A DNA stretch of 64,000 nucleotides from Acididesulfobacillus acetoxydans (GCF_902729405.1 NZ_LR746496.1:1302001-1366000), one strand, 5' to 3'; positions 36,490-45,259 are shown, counted from the stretch's first letter. Numbers and translations are program-made. Notes: generated by a model from the sequence alone, not told the origin.

Positions 36490-36852
36490 TTGAAAGAGTT
36501 TAAGTTCAGAGTCTGGGATAAAGTCAAAAGAACGATGTTGAGGCCGCAGGCCATTACGTTTGATATCCAGAGTTTAGCGCCTTTCGCCGTCAGTGTACCC
36601 GGCCGTTCGTGGGAACCCGTCGGGAAATTCGACTTGCTCCAATGGACTGGTTTATCCGATACCAAGGGCAAAGAAGTGTACGAAGGTGATTTTATCAAGA
36701 TTGCGGGGACGATTTACCGAGTGACTTGGAGCCAAGCGGCCGCCGGTTTTGAACTGGTAGAGGTAGGGGATTCGGGTAATCGCAGTATCGTTGATGTTGG
36801 AATGGGCATACTGGTGGGAAATCAGTTTGAAAACAGCGATCTCGTGCACTAG
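36490..36852 (+). CDS. YopX-family protein
   Basis: 120 residues of the YopX family, mostly known from phages and plasmids, with no established function. Typical features are the N-terminal KEFKFRVWDKVKRTM, the LLQWTGLSDTKGKEVYEGDFI block and the C-terminal GNQFENSDLV. The TTG start has GAGGAGG close upstream. It is the first gene after the c-di-AMP riboswitch and its terminator, so its expression may depend on read-through. No other phage gene is near. A terminator hairpin follows at 36904. Confidence 0.85.
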   Translation: MKEFKFRVWDKVKRTMLRPQAITFDIQSLAPFAVSVPGRSWEPVGKFDLLQWTGLSDTKGKEVYEGDFIKIAGTIYRVTWSQAAAGFELVEVGDSGNRSIVDVGMGILVGNQFENSDLVH

Positions 36853-36903
36853 GATGCGGCTTGAGGAAGCCGGCAGTATTTCACATCCCAAGGAAACCCA
36901 ACA

Positions 36904-36940
36904 AACCGCAGTACCGAAATGTCGGTGCCGCGGTTTTCTT
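36904..36940 (+). terminator. terminator after the YopX-like gene
   Basis: AACCGCAGTACCGA and TCGGTGCCGCGGTT pair with two mismatches and are followed by TTCTTCT. Confidence 0.65.
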
Positions 36941-37038
36941 CTGTCGGAGAGTGCCTTTGAACCGGAATTCTCAATCACTTTGCCACGTGACGTTTTTTCT
37001 TCGGTCTCGTTTTAATATATGAGGGGGGAACAAAGGAG

Positions 37039-37884
37039 ATGGGAGCGGAGTTTAGGGGAGATGAAACCGAAACATGGTACAATCAAAGCGTGACGCGGCT
37101 TTATCGGTTTGTTTACGGACGAGTGCAGAATAGGGCTGAGGCGGAAGACATTACGCAAGAAGCGTATGTACGTTGTCTGAAAATGTACAAAGGCAGAAAC
37201 AGCTTGCCCCCCTACGCGTACTTGCGGCAGACGGCCCAAAACCTGATTTATGACCGCTATCGCAGTTTACTCACCCACCCGGTTTCGACTGTTGACCCCA
37301 AAAGGCCGCAACAAATCTATGCCCGGGCGAAAAGCGTCGTTTTCGCCTATGGTGACACCGTCGTTTCGGAAACCGTGCCCGATGCCCCCTTTGTTTTGTC
37401 CCCTGGAGCCGCCTTGGGTCAGGCGGACGGCGGTCAACTGGAAGTGTTGAAGGATAGTCTGCGCTGGCGCCAAGGTGGTTTGGAAATCAAAGCAGAGGGG
37501 CCCCGGGCACTTGAACTGGCCAGGCAGTTAGCGAAAATCACTCTGCCGCAGGCCGGACAAGGGACGGGTCAAGTGCCTCAGGTTAAAGTTCCGGTCAATA
37601 TGGAAGTGGTCAGAAACAGTCAACAGCAGGTGGATGCCGGCAGCAGCCCCTGGCAGCTCGATCCTCTGCAAGTGGCACAGACCTTCGTGGCGCTCAAGAT
37701 GTCGCCCGGAGGAATCAAAGGTAATCCGCCCGTCGCTTACTCCTCCTTTAAGTTGGCGGTGAACACCGGCGCGGAAGCCGTCGTCCGGGTGGCCCAGGGA
37801 CCGGTTAAGACCGTTTACCTGAAACGGCTGGTGCGCCAGGATGCGAGCGGCATTTGGACAGTGGTCGGCTACGCTCCCAGGTGA
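37039..37884 (+). CDS. sigma-70 region 2 fused to an unrelated C-terminal domain
   Basis: 281 residues. Residues 12-82 are a good ECF sigma region 2 (SVTRLYRFVYGRVQNRAEAE, ITQEAYVRCLKMY, YLRQTAQNLIYDRYRS). No region 4 follows. From about residue 85 the protein is a soluble, Val/Gln-rich domain ending in VYLKRLVRQDASGIWTVVGY, a style seen in exported domains of anti-sigma-like proteins of Bacillota. The joint may be a deletion that fused a sigma gene to its neighbour's 3' part. Without region 4 it should not recognise -35 elements as ECF factors do. ATG with AAAGGAG upstream. It may be a remnant or a new regulator. Confidence 0.7.
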   Translation: MGAEFRGDETETWYNQSVTRLYRFVYGRVQNRAEAEDITQEAYVRCLKMYKGRNSLPPYAYLRQTAQNLIYDRYRSLLTHPVSTVDPKRPQQIYARAKSVVFAYGDTVVSETVPDAPFVLSPGAALGQADGGQLEVLKDSLRWRQGGLEIKAEGPRALELARQLAKITLPQAGQGTGQVPQVKVPVNMEVVRNSQQQVDAGSSPWQLDPLQVAQTFVALKMSPGGIKGNPPVAYSSFKLAVNTGAEAVVRVAQGPVKTVYLKRLVRQDASGIWTVVGYAPR

Positions 37885-37961
37885 AAGAGTGGGTCGAGGA
37901 CATCGGTCCGGACGAACTATACTGCAAGAGCAGAAATACCTGAGGCCGCTTCTGTCAAAGG

Positions 37962-37997
37962 AAAGGTCCCGGAGAGAACTTCTCCGGGGCCTTTCTC
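37962..37997 (+). terminator. terminator after the sigma-fusion gene
   Basis: AAAGGTCCCGGAGA and TCTCCGGGGCCTTT pair across GAACT and are followed by CTCC. Strong stem, weak T-run. The bases to 38184 hold no gene. Confidence 0.65.
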
Positions 37998-38184
37998 CGT
38001 CAACCGGACGCCCGGTTTTATGATCTTCCTGTTGCACGATTAAGCCATCTGCCCCCACAATAAGGCTGACAAATTGTTTGGAGTACAGTTGACGCATGAG
38101 GGAATCTTTAAAAGGTGACGCAGCTTTTGGTGCAGGAGAGAGGCGAGAAATTTCCGATTTGTTGCCTTTCCGAGCTGAGAGGGG

Positions 38185-39147
38185 TTACGGTGCCTTTCCT
38201 GCCGGAAGTCCTCCTGCAGCCGTGGCGTATTCGACGGCGTTGAGGACCGCTCTTTCGACGGCGTCCACCGTGGCGGCGGCCAAAGCGAGGATTTCTCCGT
38301 GCCATTCACCTTTGACCTTACCGGTGGCCAGGGCGAAGAGGGTGTCCCCGTCGAAGAGGGTATGGACCGGCCGGATGGTCCGGGCCAGGCCGTCATGAGC
38401 CAGCTTGGCCAGGTGATTGGCTTGCTCCACACTCAGATCGGCGTCTGTTGCCACCACGCCGATGGTCGTGTTCGTCGCCCCCAAGATGGATTGCCCGCTT
38501 CCTTTCTGCACTTCCCGAGCCGTGTTGACGAAACGGCCGGTAAGGGGGTGGCGTGTGCCCGCCAGGATGGTGTTGTCTTGCGGGCGAACGACGTCGCCAA
38601 AAGCATTGACGACGATCAAGGCCCCGACTATGGCCTTGCCCACCCGGATACTGGCTGTACCCAGCCCGGATTTCGTGGCTTGCCCCGGACCGAAGAGCTT
38701 GCCCACAGAAGCTCCGGTTCCGGCCCCCACACATCCTTGAGCCACTTCACCCGTTCCGGCAGTCTGGCAAGCCTGATAGCCCATGGCTTCATCCGGCCAG
38801 GCGACTTGACCGAGAGGCAGATCAAAAATAACCGCTCCCGGGACGATGGGCACTTTGGTGACGCCGACATCATAGCCGATTCCCCGTTCCCAGAGGTAGC
38901 GCATGACGCCGGCAGCCGCATTCAGCCCGAAGGCGCTGCCTCCCGCCAGGAGAATGGCCTGCGCTTTGTCCACGAGGGTAGCCGGGCGGCAGAGATCCGT
39001 CTCCCGCGTGCCGGGGGCCGAACCGCGGACATCGACTCCGACCACAGCCCCCTCGCGGCAGATGATGACCGTGCAGCCCGTCAAAGCGTCACGGTTCTCG
39101 GCCTGTCCGACTTCGATTCCGGACACGTCGGTGATGGCATTGAACAC
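38185..39147 (-). CDS. P1/S58-family peptidase (DmpA-like aminopeptidase/esterase)
   Basis: 320 residues of the S58 family, whose members include L-aminopeptidase D-amidase/esterase DmpA and beta-peptidyl aminopeptidases. The precursor cleaves itself to expose a catalytic Ser or Thr. Here the site lies in GATNTTIGVVATDA (about residue 230). GCTVIICREGAVVGVDVRG, LLAGGSAFGLNAA and GCVGAGTGASVGK are conserved. The GTG start has GAGGGTGAT seven bases upstream. Some relatives act on beta-alanine-containing peptides, which would fit the nearby beta-alanine genes, but that link is inference. The 3' end of element copy B lies about 20 bases before the start, on the same strand. Confidence 0.9.
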   Translation of the reverse strand: MFNAITDVSGIEVGQAENRDALTGCTVIICREGAVVGVDVRGSAPGTRETDLCRPATLVDKAQAILLAGGSAFGLNAAAGVMRYLWERGIGYDVGVTKVPIVPGAVIFDLPLGQVAWPDEAMGYQACQTAGTGEVAQGCVGAGTGASVGKLFGPGQATKSGLGTASIRVGKAIVGALIVVNAFGDVVRPQDNTILAGTRHPLTGRFVNTAREVQKGSGQSILGATNTTIGVVATDADLSVEQANHLAKLAHDGLARTIRPVHTLFDGDTLFALATGKVKGEWHGEILALAAATVDAVERAVLNAVEYATAAGGLPAGKAP

Positions 39148-39167
39148 GAGATCACCCTCTTTTTTTT

Positions 39168-39362
39168 AATCCAATCGCAAGACTCCTACTTCTACAAGTG
39201 GGAGTGGGTCCCACGTACCCTGCTTCGGTGGGGGTAGACTCAGCCTTTGGCCGTTATTGTCCACCGGACGGTCACGCCTTCGGCGTGATCGTAATCATCA
39301 TTGGCAGTGTCCCAGTGGCGATAGTCTCCACTGGAGACTATCGCCACCGAAGACATTCTCAC
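39168..39362 (-). ncRNA. HEARO/omega-RNA-like multi-hairpin element, copy B
   Basis: Read on the minus strand it has the same order as copy A: AGTCTCCAGTGGAGACT, a hairpin with CGCCGAAGGCG, CCGGTGGACAATAACGG, CTGAGTCTACCCCCACCGAA, the 3' hairpin CTCCCACTTGTAGAAGTAGG, and a tail GATTGGATTA. Module 1 is absent. It lies in the leader of the S58 peptidase gene. Confidence 0.5.
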
Positions 39363-39623
39363 CGCACAAGTAACACCACCACCGTCACAGAGTCGCCCAA
39401 ATGAAGACAAAAAGCCCGCGACTCAACCGCAAGCCAGTACCAAAGATAAACGGGGCAACTGTCAGTATCAGGTTTTTCCCCAGGGCCGCTTTATGAGCGG
39501 AGCCAGTCCAATGCGGCGCCGGCCCGGTTTCCGGGGCGTGCTGGACGCGGAAGTTTCCGAGGGATATAATGGAAAAGGAGCGGATCGTGCAGAAACAGGG
39601 TTTCCCGGAAAGGAGAGTCTTAG

Positions 39624-40181
39624 GTGCTTCCCGAAAGGACTAAGGTCAGTTACGAAGAATTCCTGAGTTTGAACCAGGCGGACGAGAGATTGGAATATAT
39701 CGAGGGAGAAGTCTGTCTCCTGGTATCACCCAGTGTAGAGCATCAGCGTACGTTGCTCAATATAGCTTTTGTCTTTAAAAGTTATTTTAAGAGAAAATCT
39801 TGTGAACCGTTTATTGCCCCTTTGGATCTCATCCTGCGCAAGGAAGAGGAAGGTGTTCCCCACCATGTTCAGCCGGACATCATGGTCATATGTGATAAGT
39901 AGGGGCCAAAAGATAATCAATACCAAGGGATACCGTCTTTGATCGCGGAGATTGTATCGCCAACCAACGGTCCGTATGATCGGATCAAGAAATTCAATTT
40001 GTATATGCGCTTCGGGGTTAAAGAGTACTGGCTCGTCCATCCAAAGTTTAAAACAGTTGAGGTGAATGTCCTAAATGAGGAGGAGCTCTATGAGCAGTCA
40101 GGCATTTACAAAGGACCGGATGTCGTATTCTCACAGAGTTTCCCCGATTTGGCGGTTGATTTAAAAGATGTATTTGCTTAA
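39624..40181 (+). pseudogene. Uma2-family nuclease-like gene with an in-frame amber codon
   Basis: One reading frame encodes a full Uma2 (DUF820) protein of about 185 residues, except for TAG at 39900-39902. The first part has the family start (YEEFLSLNQADERLEYIEGEV) and VQPDIMVICDK. After the TAG the same frame resumes with GIPSLIAEIVSPTN and GVKEYWLVHP. The catalytic Asp and Glu of the PD-(D/E)XK-like fold are on opposite sides of the stop. The simplest view is a nonsense mutation. Read-through, including pyrrolysine insertion, is possible but unsupported here. Function of Uma2 proteins is not well known. GTG start with GGAGAG upstream. Confidence 0.8.
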
Positions 40182-40269
40182 GGGGCAGGTTAGGGAGGAA
40201 CGATATACGAAGTGCTGCTCCCATTTGTCAAGGGAAACTCTTGCGATCAAGATGAAAGGATGATGAAAG

Positions 40270-40734
40270 ATGGGGATACCCATGCGCAGACAGGACCGGA
40301 AAACGGAGGACGATCACGCTCAGGAGTTGCTGCGAAATGGCACTTATGGCATCTTGTCCACGGCGGATGCCCAAGGGAATCCTTATGGGGTTCCTCTAAG
40401 TTATGTCTACATAGGAAGGAATCTCTACTTTCACGGTGCCCACGAGGGTAGAAAAGTGACAAATGCTCGGCAAAATAAGCAGGCTTCGTTCTGTGTCGTA
40501 GACGGGGCTGAGCCTTTGCCGGAGAGGTTTAGTATGCGTTACCGCAGTGTCATCGTCTCCGGGGAAATCACAGAAGTGGAGGGAAGGGAAAAAAGAGAAG
40601 CCCTGCAGGGTTTTTTGCGCAAGTATTCGTCTAACTACCTGGAGGAGGGACGCCGCTATCTGGAAAAGACCGAAGAGCAAACCATCGTTCTCAGGCTGGA
40701 GGTTCAAGAGCTCTCGGGCAAGACCAGAAGCTGA
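40270..40734 (+). CDS. NimA-like pyridoxamine-phosphate-oxidase-fold flavoprotein
   Basis: 154 residues of the split-barrel FMN-binding family that includes nitroimidazole resistance protein NimA. Typical segments are LLRNGTYGILSTADAQGNPYGVPLSYVYI and LYFHGAHEGRKV, with a conserved His at the flavin site. It probably binds FMN or heme and reduces small molecules. AAAGGA lies about nine bases from this ATG; an ATG four codons later is possible. A 79-base copy of the 3' end of the PucR gene follows directly after its stop. Confidence 0.88.
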   Translation: MGIPMRRQDRKTEDDHAQELLRNGTYGILSTADAQGNPYGVPLSYVYIGRNLYFHGAHEGRKVTNARQNKQASFCVVDGAEPLPERFSMRYRSVIVSGEITEVEGREKREALQGFLRKYSSNYLEEGRRYLEKTEEQTIVLRLEVQELSGKTRS

Positions 40735-40735
40735 T

Positions 40736-40814
40736 CGGATAAGTAAGTTAGCGGCCGGTTTTTTCCGTTTCATTATCCTGTCGATGCAGCCAGGCATGGG
40801 CTCGCAGGGCTAAT
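40736..40814 (+). repeat. 79-base perfect direct repeat, copy 1
   Basis: Identical to 43381-43459. It contains the last codons and stop of the PucR gene (minus strand) without the rest of the gene. The pair brackets the SEC-C gene and the TnpB element (2.6 kb). The remaining 267 bases to the next gene hold nothing I recognise. Confidence 0.9.
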
Positions 40815-41081
40815 CTCCCCCTACCATGTCTTTGTGCTGGGTCTCCTGCTAGGGCTCCGTCCAGAGTATAAAAGGCTGACAAGACAGAGGCTTTGGTTCA
40901 AACAGATGATGATATGGAATTAGCATTTGATATCTCGGGGTCGGCAAGCACTCATGGGAAAAATATTATGATGTGATGAACAGTTCCTCATCAACCTCCG
41001 GAAAAGGCGCAGGGAAGAGATATTGCGGCACGGTTTGCGGCCCTGCTTGACTAAGGTTGGTACGAGAAAGGGGATGCCGAT

Positions 41082-41861
41082 ATGACCCTGTATCAAGATT
41101 TCGACAAGATTTTGGAGAAAGGCTATGAGGAATACTTTCAGCACCACGATTTGAAGGCTTGTGTACAGTGGCGGGATGCCTGGCTGCTTTTCCTGAGGAT
41201 CGTGGACAGTGAAGGAATTACTTCTATCAAAGAATTTGATCGAAGATTTCACGGTTATGAAATGGTTTTCAACTGGACTCAGGACTATGAGCAGGCTCTG
41301 GCCAATGCCGGACGCCGGGAATCCAATTTTTTCGCCACAAGAACCGCGTATTGTGAGGAATTCTTGCGCCGGTTTGAAAGTACCAGTGATCCGTTAGTGC
41401 TTCAGAACATGAGGAGAGCTGTCGGCGAATCGTATTTCATTTTAGGTCATAGGGACAAGGCTGAATCTCTCTTCGAGGGATGGTTGAGTCAGGATCCGAG
41501 TTGGGGCTGGGGCTGGATAGGTTGGGCCGACTGTTGGTACTTTGAAACCGTTGGAACCAAAGAGGATCTGGATAAAGCCGTTGAGATCCTAAAGAAAGGG
41601 CTGCAATCTTCGGATGGGCGGGACAGGGAATTCGTCCTCGAAAGGATGAGGGATGTTTACCTCAAATTGGGCTTGACAAAGGAAGCACAAATGTATGAAG
41701 AAATGCTGCGAGATTTCTTGGCTGAGAAAGAGATGCACAAGGTCGTGGAAACGTCTTTGCCAAAACTGGTCAATGGTCCGGCCGTGAGCCACAAGATCGG
41801 TCGCAACGATCCGTGCCCCTGCGGCAGCGGCAAGAAATACAAGAAGTGCTGTGGAAAATAA
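41082..41861 (+). CDS. TPR-like protein with C-terminal SEC-C zinc motif
   Basis: 259 residues. The C-terminal 20 residues are a SEC-C motif ([18 protein letters not shown]), a zinc-binding tag best known from SecA and found on many other proteins. The body is helical with repeat-like segments ([51 protein letters not shown]) that look like tetratricopeptide units. Such proteins may bind other proteins or ribosomes. I do not know a specific function. ATG follows GAAAGGGG. It lies between two copies of a 79-base repeat and next to a decayed TnpB element. Confidence 0.82.
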   Translation: MTLYQDFDKILEKGYEEYFQHHDLKACVQWRDAWLLFLRIVDSEGITSIKEFDRRFHGYEMVFNWTQDYEQALANAGRRESNFFATRTAYCEEFLRRFESTSDPLVLQNMRRAVGESYFILGHRDKAESLFEGWLSQDPSWGWGWIGWADCWYFETVGTKEDLDKAVEILKKGLQSSDGRDREFVLERMRDVYLKLGLTKEAQMYEEMLRDFLAEKEMHKVVETSLPKLVNGPAVSHKIGRNDPCPCGSGKKYKKCCGK

Positions 41862-41894
41862 CCGGTGAAACGGGTGAAGGTCGGTGTAGATACG

Positions 41895-42113
41895 TTTTGA
41901 ACCTCCCCGGACTGAAGTCAGAGGATTCCCGGTTGCTTCCGGGGACTTCGTATCTGCCTGGGGTACACGTTAACCGAAGTGATCGGGCCGTAGGCCCCAC
42001 TGCTGATCCCGCATTTTACCCAGTCCAAAAGACCAGCGGGTTCGTGCCTCATCCGGTTAACCCTATAGGCTAACCGAACGCCCAGCCGTCACCGGCCAGG
42101 GCTTAAAGCGTAT
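41895..42113 (-). ncRNA. right end and probable omega (re)RNA of the TnpB element
   Basis: Downstream of the tnpB reading frame is a GC-rich structured stretch ending, on the minus strand, in GGAATCCTCTGACTTCAGTC and then CGGGGAGGTTCA. This ending (paired CTCTGACTTCAG-like stem, then GGGGAGGTTCA) is characteristic of IS200/IS605-family right ends, where the TnpB guide RNA scaffold ends and the guide begins. The guide would be the flanking host sequence starting near 41895. Confidence 0.5.
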
Positions 42114-43366
42114 TTAGGCAAGCCATTTTTTTCTGAAGTTCCGGCCAATACCGAGTGAACCGATGTAGTCCGCGTTCACGTCTTTGACGCCACAGGTCGG
42201 GCACTTGGCGTGAGCCACGCCTTGGTAACGCGTGAGTGTACCCCACAGTAGGGGCATTCTTTAGATGTATTCCTGGGACTGACCCGGTTGACCACAATCC
42301 CTTCGTGCAGCGCCTTATACCGGGTATACTTGACAATCCGCCCTTTGACCCAGAAGATAAATTTCTGGTTGAGCCGGTGAGACTTAGTTCCCTTGCTGGG
42401 CTTGAGGTTTGTTAAGTGCTCAAAGACGATGGTTTTAGCTCCGTGCTTTTTGGCAAACTCCACAATGGCCCTCGAAACCCGGTGTGCCACATCATCGTTG
42501 AAGTTGCCAATTTTATCCCAAAGGTCTGCCGCAAAGCGTTCCCCTTCGGGAATCACCCGGGTCTGTTTCTGAAGTCTCACAACTTTCTCAAGATAGCCCT
42601 TCCTAAGATGATTGTCCTCACCACCCGATATAACCTTAGTGGCTAAGACTCGACCTTTCCTATCCTGAATCGTCATGACGAGATGGTGGTTGATCCCTAA
42701 GTCCACGCAGCACATTCTGAAGTCGGTCTTTCCCACTCTGACCTGGACACTCTCCAACTTTACCGCTTTTCTCGGCAGCACTACCGGTACGTGTAACTGC
42801 CAGCCGCCCTGTTTATGGATGAGCATGGGGGTTCCCGCCTCATACCCAGCCGGCACAATCAGGGGTTGCAAGAGCACGGCTTTCCGGTACGCGTAGCTTT
42901 TACCGGTCCAGACTTTGAACAGGACATGGTGCGCATCCAGGATTTTAATCTCCGTTCCGTAATAAGTGAGCCAGTTGTTTCCGACCCCCGGAAAAAGCGG
43001 AGGATGTTCTTTAAACACAACCTCCTTTTTCCCTTGGCGCACTCTGACCTCGTTTTTCGCTGAGACCTTGCTTTTATGCTCCTGCCAGCGGTTGTAACGG
43101 GTAAGCCAGGAACAGGCTTCTCCATAGGCTTCCGCTATCGCGGCCCGCCGCATCCCGGAAGGGTAACGGGGAAACACTTCGTCGAAGGGGTAGAGCGGAT
43201 GAGGATTGTCTGCGCTCCGATGTGTTAAATGCTCTGCCGCATGAAGCCAGTCAGACACCCCGAGGAGTTCCTGATGTTCTTGAAACACGTGCAGAAAATA
43301 GTCCAGCACCTCCCGATACTGCCCGGTCGTGGCTGTGAGCAGAATACGGGTATCCTCGGGTACCAC
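42114..43366 (-). pseudogene. tnpB: TnpB (IS200/IS605 accessory nuclease), frameshifted
   Basis: TnpB-family RNA-guided nuclease of about 415 residues when repaired. RuvC-like residues: Asp in CVDLGINHHLVM, Glu in IVFEHLTNLKP, and the final Asp in VNADYIGSLGIG, which lies in a different frame. The zinc finger is split: CPYCG is in the main frame, but CPTCGVKDVNAD continues only after a +1 shift near 42215-42240, so the main frame ends early at a TGA. No TnpA transposase is adjacent. It is probably inactive as a nuclease but could be a recent decay. The element spans about 41895-43380, and its left end coincides with the second 79-base repeat. Confidence 0.82.
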
Positions 43367-43380
43367 AAGGTTATAGCGCT

Positions 43381-43459
43381 CGGATAAGTAAGTTAGCGGC
43401 CGGTTTTTTCCGTTTCATTATCCTGTCGATGCAGCCAGGCATGGGCTCGCAGGGCTAAT
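43381..43459 (+). repeat. 79-base perfect direct repeat, copy 2
   Basis: This copy is the native 3' end of the PucR gene (including its stop at 43393) and begins exactly where the TnpB element ends. See copy 1 at 40736. Confidence 0.9.
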
Positions 43460-45081
43460 TCCAAACTGAGGCGGTTCTCAGGTTTAAGGTAATGGCTGCC
43501 GAGGAGTTGTTCTATTTTCTCCAGACGATGGTAAAGCGTCTGGCGACGGATGAACAGCTTTCCGGCAGCTTCTTGTTTGGAGAGGTTTTCGTCAAGTAAG
43601 ACGCGGAGGGTCAGGAGGAGCTGGCTGCCCGACTTGGCATCATAACTGAGAATGGGACCCAGATAGTCTGCAATGAAAGATTCCAAGGCCTCGCGGCCCG
43701 CTTGTAAAAGGAGTCGGTAGACCCCCAGGTCTTCGAAAAAGGGACTGCGAAATTCTGCGGTGAAAGCGAGAACTTGTTCAGCTTCTTTAAAAGCTTGATC
43801 GGCATGGGCGTAGTTTAGCGAGGCATTGCTCACTCCGAGGTGCAAACGGACGTCCGCTCCGAGAGCCCGCCGAGCGGCTTCTACCATGTCGTTCAGCGCT
43901 TTTTCCAGAGGAAGCCGAGCGTTTTCGTGCGGAGACAGCCGCCTGGCAGGGACCGAGTTCGTTTCCACGAGCAGAAAGTAGAGACGATGGCCCCTACTTC
44001 TCAAGAGGGAGCGAAAGGAGTGCCGGGTTAGGAGGAAACGGAAGATCGCGAGTTGATCATGAAACGGGGAATCCGTTTCATGGGTCCAGTGGAGTTCGTC
44101 TTCGTCCGAGAGGGCTTCCAGGATGGCAGCCCAATAACGCGGACGATGGGAAGACGTGGCGTGCAAGCCCAGAATGGCCCGGAACTGCTCTTCTGTTCCG
44201 GGGCGGTTTTGCAGGATGTCTTCCAGAAGGCGGTTTTCGTTGTCCAAGGAGCGCTCTTGGGCAAACATCCGGCGCAACAGGATCTGGGCCATGGCGATGG
44301 CGGTATAGTCTAAAATGAGGTGCAACATCTCGTCCGGCTGGTTTTCGTAGAGAACCAGCCCCAAATAAGCGAGGACTTGGCCCATGGCGATCACAGGTTG
44401 GTAAAGAAAGTATTTGTGCGCGGCGATGGGGAGAAATCCACTGCTTTCCGGCAAAGGATCGAGACTCAGGAGAAAAGCCTGAAGCCAGCCGGTGAGTTCC
44501 GCCTGAACACTTTGAGGCATGTTTGGGGAGAAAAGAGGCGGACCCTGCAAGTTTAAAAAAAACGTCTGGGCTTGTACCATGGCTTGAAAGTGGCCTAAAA
44601 TCCGGGGCAAGCTTTGGGTTTGCAGAGTGAGTCTCTGCAAGTCACGGGCATAGCGCTCCAAACTTTTTAAGACTTGAGTTTGACAGTTGACCAAATTTTC
44701 ATGCAGGTCAAGGGTAATATCCACGAAGCGTACGGGTTGATGAAAGACGATTAAGGGGAATTCGTGGTGATCAGAGAGTTCGCGCATATCCCGGGGGATT
44801 TCCCGGATGTAGAGGCCAAGCTCCAGGCAGAGACCTACCGCCTGCCGCTGAATGACTTCATTGAGATAAGAAAGGCGCTTGGCTGCGCTCTCACCGAAAC
44901 CCACCCCGGTCGAAAGCAGGAGTTCGCCCCCGTTGAGAAAAGAAGCGTTTTCCGTACTCTCTAACACGTGAACCCAGCGAATCGGACGCGTCAGACCACG
45001 GCTGCCGGCAATTACCTCGGCATGTTGAAATAAGGGTCTTTTTAAGGCGTCGGCAATGGTGAGCAGCTGTTCTTTGTTCAT
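43393..45081 (-). CDS. PucR-family transcriptional regulator
   Basis: 562 residues. The N-terminal PucR domain (about 1-125: LTIADALKRPLFQHAEVIAG, LSTGVGF, FPLIVFHQPVRF) is followed by a GGDEF-like/CdaR middle region. The C-terminal PucR helix-turn-helix includes LRVLLDENLSKQEAAGKLFI and RRQTLYHRLEKIEQLLG. Such proteins regulate purine, pyrimidine or amino-compound catabolism in response to a metabolite. It is divergent from the semialdehyde dehydrogenase, aminotransferase and alanine dehydrogenase genes, so it probably controls them. Element copy C lies in its own leader, on its strand. Confidence 0.9.
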   Translation of the reverse strand: MNKEQLLTIADALKRPLFQHAEVIAGSRGLTRPIRWVHVLESTENASFLNGGELLLSTGVGFGESAAKRLSYLNEVIQRQAVGLCLELGLYIREIPRDMRELSDHHEFPLIVFHQPVRFVDITLDLHENLVNCQTQVLKSLERYARDLQRLTLQTQSLPRILGHFQAMVQAQTFFLNLQGPPLFSPNMPQSVQAELTGWLQAFLLSLDPLPESSGFLPIAAHKYFLYQPVIAMGQVLAYLGLVLYENQPDEMLHLILDYTAIAMAQILLRRMFAQERSLDNENRLLEDILQNRPGTEEQFRAILGLHATSSHRPRYWAAILEALSDEDELHWTHETDSPFHDQLAIFRFLLTRHSFRSLLRSRGHRLYFLLVETNSVPARRLSPHENARLPLEKALNDMVEAARRALGADVRLHLGVSNASLNYAHADQAFKEAEQVLAFTAEFRSPFFEDLGVYRLLLQAGREALESFIADYLGPILSYDAKSGSQLLLTLRVLLDENLSKQEAAGKLFIRRQTLYHRLEKIEQLLGSHYLKPENRLSLELALRAHAWLHRQDNETEKTGR

Positions 45082-45259
45082 AGAACGTTCAAGCCTCCAG
45101 TTTCTCCGCCTTTTAACATGACTTGCGATTTGCCCAAGCGTGGGACTCCCATTCCCGTAGATCCTCTGCTCCCGGGATGGCCACGTTTTTCAGCCGGCTT
45201 GAACTTCCCTGACTAATATCCGCAGGTCCCCATGGAGAATATTAATCCCTGCATTTTCA

